Positions 32,273 to 33,616 of a DNA stretch of 33,616 bases are shown here, one piece after another. The stretch's first letter is position 1. Every line of letters begins with the position of its first letter. This DNA comes from Burkholderia sp. IMCC1007 (GTDB taxonomy: Bacteria; Pseudomonadota; Gammaproteobacteria; Burkholderiales; Burkholderiaceae), in NCBI RefSeq assembly GCF_027257875.1, contig NZ_JAPVQY010000073.1:1-33616 (forward strand). Reading direction: 5' to 3'. The notes under the pieces were generated by a model, which made no database searches, was not told the DNA's origin, and saw nothing but the letters and a program-made list of their open reading frames with translations. The position numbers were made by a program, and so were the translations under genes.

Positions 32273-33616
32273 TCAGGCCTTTCTGGGCGGCGGCAGGTCC
32301 GTACAGACACCTTCGTACAACTCGGCGGCCATGCCGACCGATTCGCCGAGCGTCGGGTGCGGATGGATCGTCTTGCCGATGTCTTCCGCGTCCGCGCCCA
32401 TCTCGACGGCGAGGCACACTTCGCTGATCAGGTCGCCTGCGTTCAGGCCGACGATCCCGCCGCCGATCACGCGATGGGTTTCCTCGTCGAAGATCAGCTT
32501 CGTGAAGCCTTCGTCGCGGCCGTTCGCGATCGCGCGGCCCGATGCGGCCCACGGGAACACCGCCTTGCCGTACTTGATGCCTTCGGCCGTGCACTGGTCT
32601 TCCGTCTTGCCGGCCCACGCCACTTCCGGATCCGTGTACGCCACCGACGGGATCTGCAGTGCGTCGAAGTACGCCTTCTCGCCGTGTGCGGCTTCCGCTG
32701 CGACGTGGCCTTCATGCACGGCCTTGTGCGCGAGCATCGGCTGGCCGACGACGTCGCCGATCGCGAAGATGTGCGGCACGTTCGTGCGCATCTGCTTGTC
32801 GACGTCGATGAAGCCGCGATCGGTCACGGCCACGCCGGCCTTGTCGGCGCCGATATTCTTGCCGTTCGGGCTGCGGCCCACTGCGACCAGCACGAGGTCG
32901 TAGCGCTGCGCTTCCGCCGGGGCCTTTTCGCCCTCGAACTTCACGTAGATGCCGTCTTCCTTCGCTTCCGCGCCGACCGTCCTGGTCTTCAGCATCACGT
33001 TGCCGAAGCGCTTCGCGTTGTACTTTTCCCAGACCTTCACGAGATCGCGGTCCGCACCCATCATCAGGCCGTCCATCATTTCGACCACGTCGATCTCGGC
33101 GCCGAGCGTCGAGTACACCGTGGCCATTTCGAGGCCGATGATGCCCCCGCCGATCACCAGCATGCGCTTGGGCAGCTGGCGGAGCTCCAGCGCGCCCGTC
33201 GAATCGACGACGCGCGGGTCTTCCGGCATGAACGGCAGCTTCACCGCTTGCGAGCCGGCGGCGATGATCGCCTGCTTGAACTTGACGACCTTCTTGCCGT
33301 TTTCGCCCTGCACTTCCATGTGGAACGGATCGACGAACGCGCCCGTGCCCGTCACGACTTCGACCTTGCGTGCCTTCGCCATGCCGGCGAGGCCCGTCGT
33401 CAGTTTCTTGACGACGCCGCCCTTGAAGTCGCGCAGCTTGTCGAGGTCGACTTGCGGCTTACCGAACGTGATGCCATGCGACGCGAGCGCCGCGGCTTCC
33501 TCGACGACGAGCGACGTATGCAGCAGTGCCTTCGACGGGATGCAGCCGACGTTCAGGCAGACGCCGCCGAGCGTCGAGTAGCGTTCGACGAGCACGGTCT
33601 TCATGCCGAGGTCGGC
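32273..33616 (-). CDS. lpdA: Dihydrolipoyl dehydrogenase (PDH-type E3), N-terminus cut by the window edge
   Basis: 448 residues are visible and the frame continues past base 33616 (ADLGMKTVLVERY...). FAD- and NAD-dependent enzyme that reoxidises dihydrolipoyl groups of 2-oxoacid dehydrogenase complexes. Seen: the redox-active pair in GGVCLNVGCIPSK, the NAD-binding MLVIGGGIIGLEMATVYSTLGAE (shortened), the FAD motif FAIGDVVGQPMLAHKAVHEG and the C-terminal His-Glu site in HPHPTLGES. The protein resembles the pyruvate-dehydrogenase E3 of Burkholderia, whose N-terminus carries a lipoyl domain; that part would lie outside. It may be the last gene of a pdh-like operon running leftward. A weak palindrome follows its stop. 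Confidence 0.95.
   Translation of the reverse strand, partial: ADLGMKTVLVERYSTLGGVCLNVGCIPSKALLHTSLVVEEAAALASHGITFGKPQVDLDKLRDFKGGVVKKLTTGLAGMAKARKVEVVTGTGAFVDPFHMEVQGENGKKVVKFKQAIIAAGSQAVKLPFMPEDPRVVDSTGALELRQLPKRMLVIGGGIIGLEMATVYSTLGAEIDVVEMMDGLMMGADRDLVKVWEKYNAKRFGNVMLKTRTVGAEAKEDGIYVKFEGEKAPAEAQRYDLVLVAVGRSPNGKNIGADKAGVAVTDRGFIDVDKQMRTNVPHIFAIGDVVGQPMLAHKAVHEGHVAAEAAHGEKAYFDALQIPSVAYTDPEVAWAGKTEDQCTAEGIKYGKAVFPWAASGRAIANGRDEGFTKLIFDEETHRVIGGGIVGLNAGDLISEVCLAVEMGADAEDIGKTIHPHPTLGESVGMAAELYEGVCTDLPPPRKA

Overview
The window is high-GC proteobacterial DNA that reads like Burkholderia, probably the B. cepacia complex. Evidence for this is the strong G/C third-position bias, the ribosome-binding sites, the RibBX-type riboflavin enzyme, the PDH-type dihydrolipoyl dehydrogenase and the protein sequences recalled by eye. 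No rRNA, tRNA, CRISPR array or phage gene was seen. Species and replicon are inferences; the mix of accessory genes suggests a secondary chromosome.

Layout. (1) 1-297: the decayed 3' end of a TnpB gene of an IS200/IS605-type element, frameshifted by a 7-bp tandem duplication, with an omega-RNA-like right end. (2) 377-5144, minus strand: an orphan Tat-exported family-5 solute-binding protein, a non-coding stretch with a 15-bp tandem repeat, a chemoreceptor with a very good sigma-28 promoter, and a HAD-type hydrolase. (3) 5611-11136, plus strand: a double-GNAT acetyltransferase with a GhrA-type reductase, then a class III aminotransferase, an Lrp regulator and a GabD-like dehydrogenase, which together look like an omega-amino-acid (GABA-type) catabolic module. 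(4) 11428-16750: a membrane diguanylate cyclase, a lipoprotein PAP2 phosphatase with an autotransporter-type beta-strand repeat tail, a ModA-like pseudogene, a DUF72 protein and a 56-residue membrane protein followed by an 18-bp perfect hairpin. (5) 16930-19147: a TonB-dependent siderophore receptor behind a Fur-box-like promoter.

(6) 19318-32026 is the most interesting part. It is a block of somewhat lower GC that holds an ACS-type MFS permease, a flavin reductase, a luciferase-like flavin monooxygenase, two acyl-CoA synthetases, two crotonase-fold proteins, a creatininase-family hydrolase, a RibBX homologue (FMN precursor supply with a dead cyclohydrolase II domain), an AraC-type regulator and an Lrp-type regulator. 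I infer a catabolic system: uptake of an organic acid, CoA activation, FMNH2-dependent oxygenation by a two-component monooxygenase, hydrolysis of an amide, lactam or ring by the creatininase homologue, and crotonase chemistry. The substrate cannot be read from the sequence and I do not recognise a described pathway with this exact gene set. (7) 32273-33616: a dihydrolipoyl dehydrogenase (PDH-type E3) cut by the right edge.
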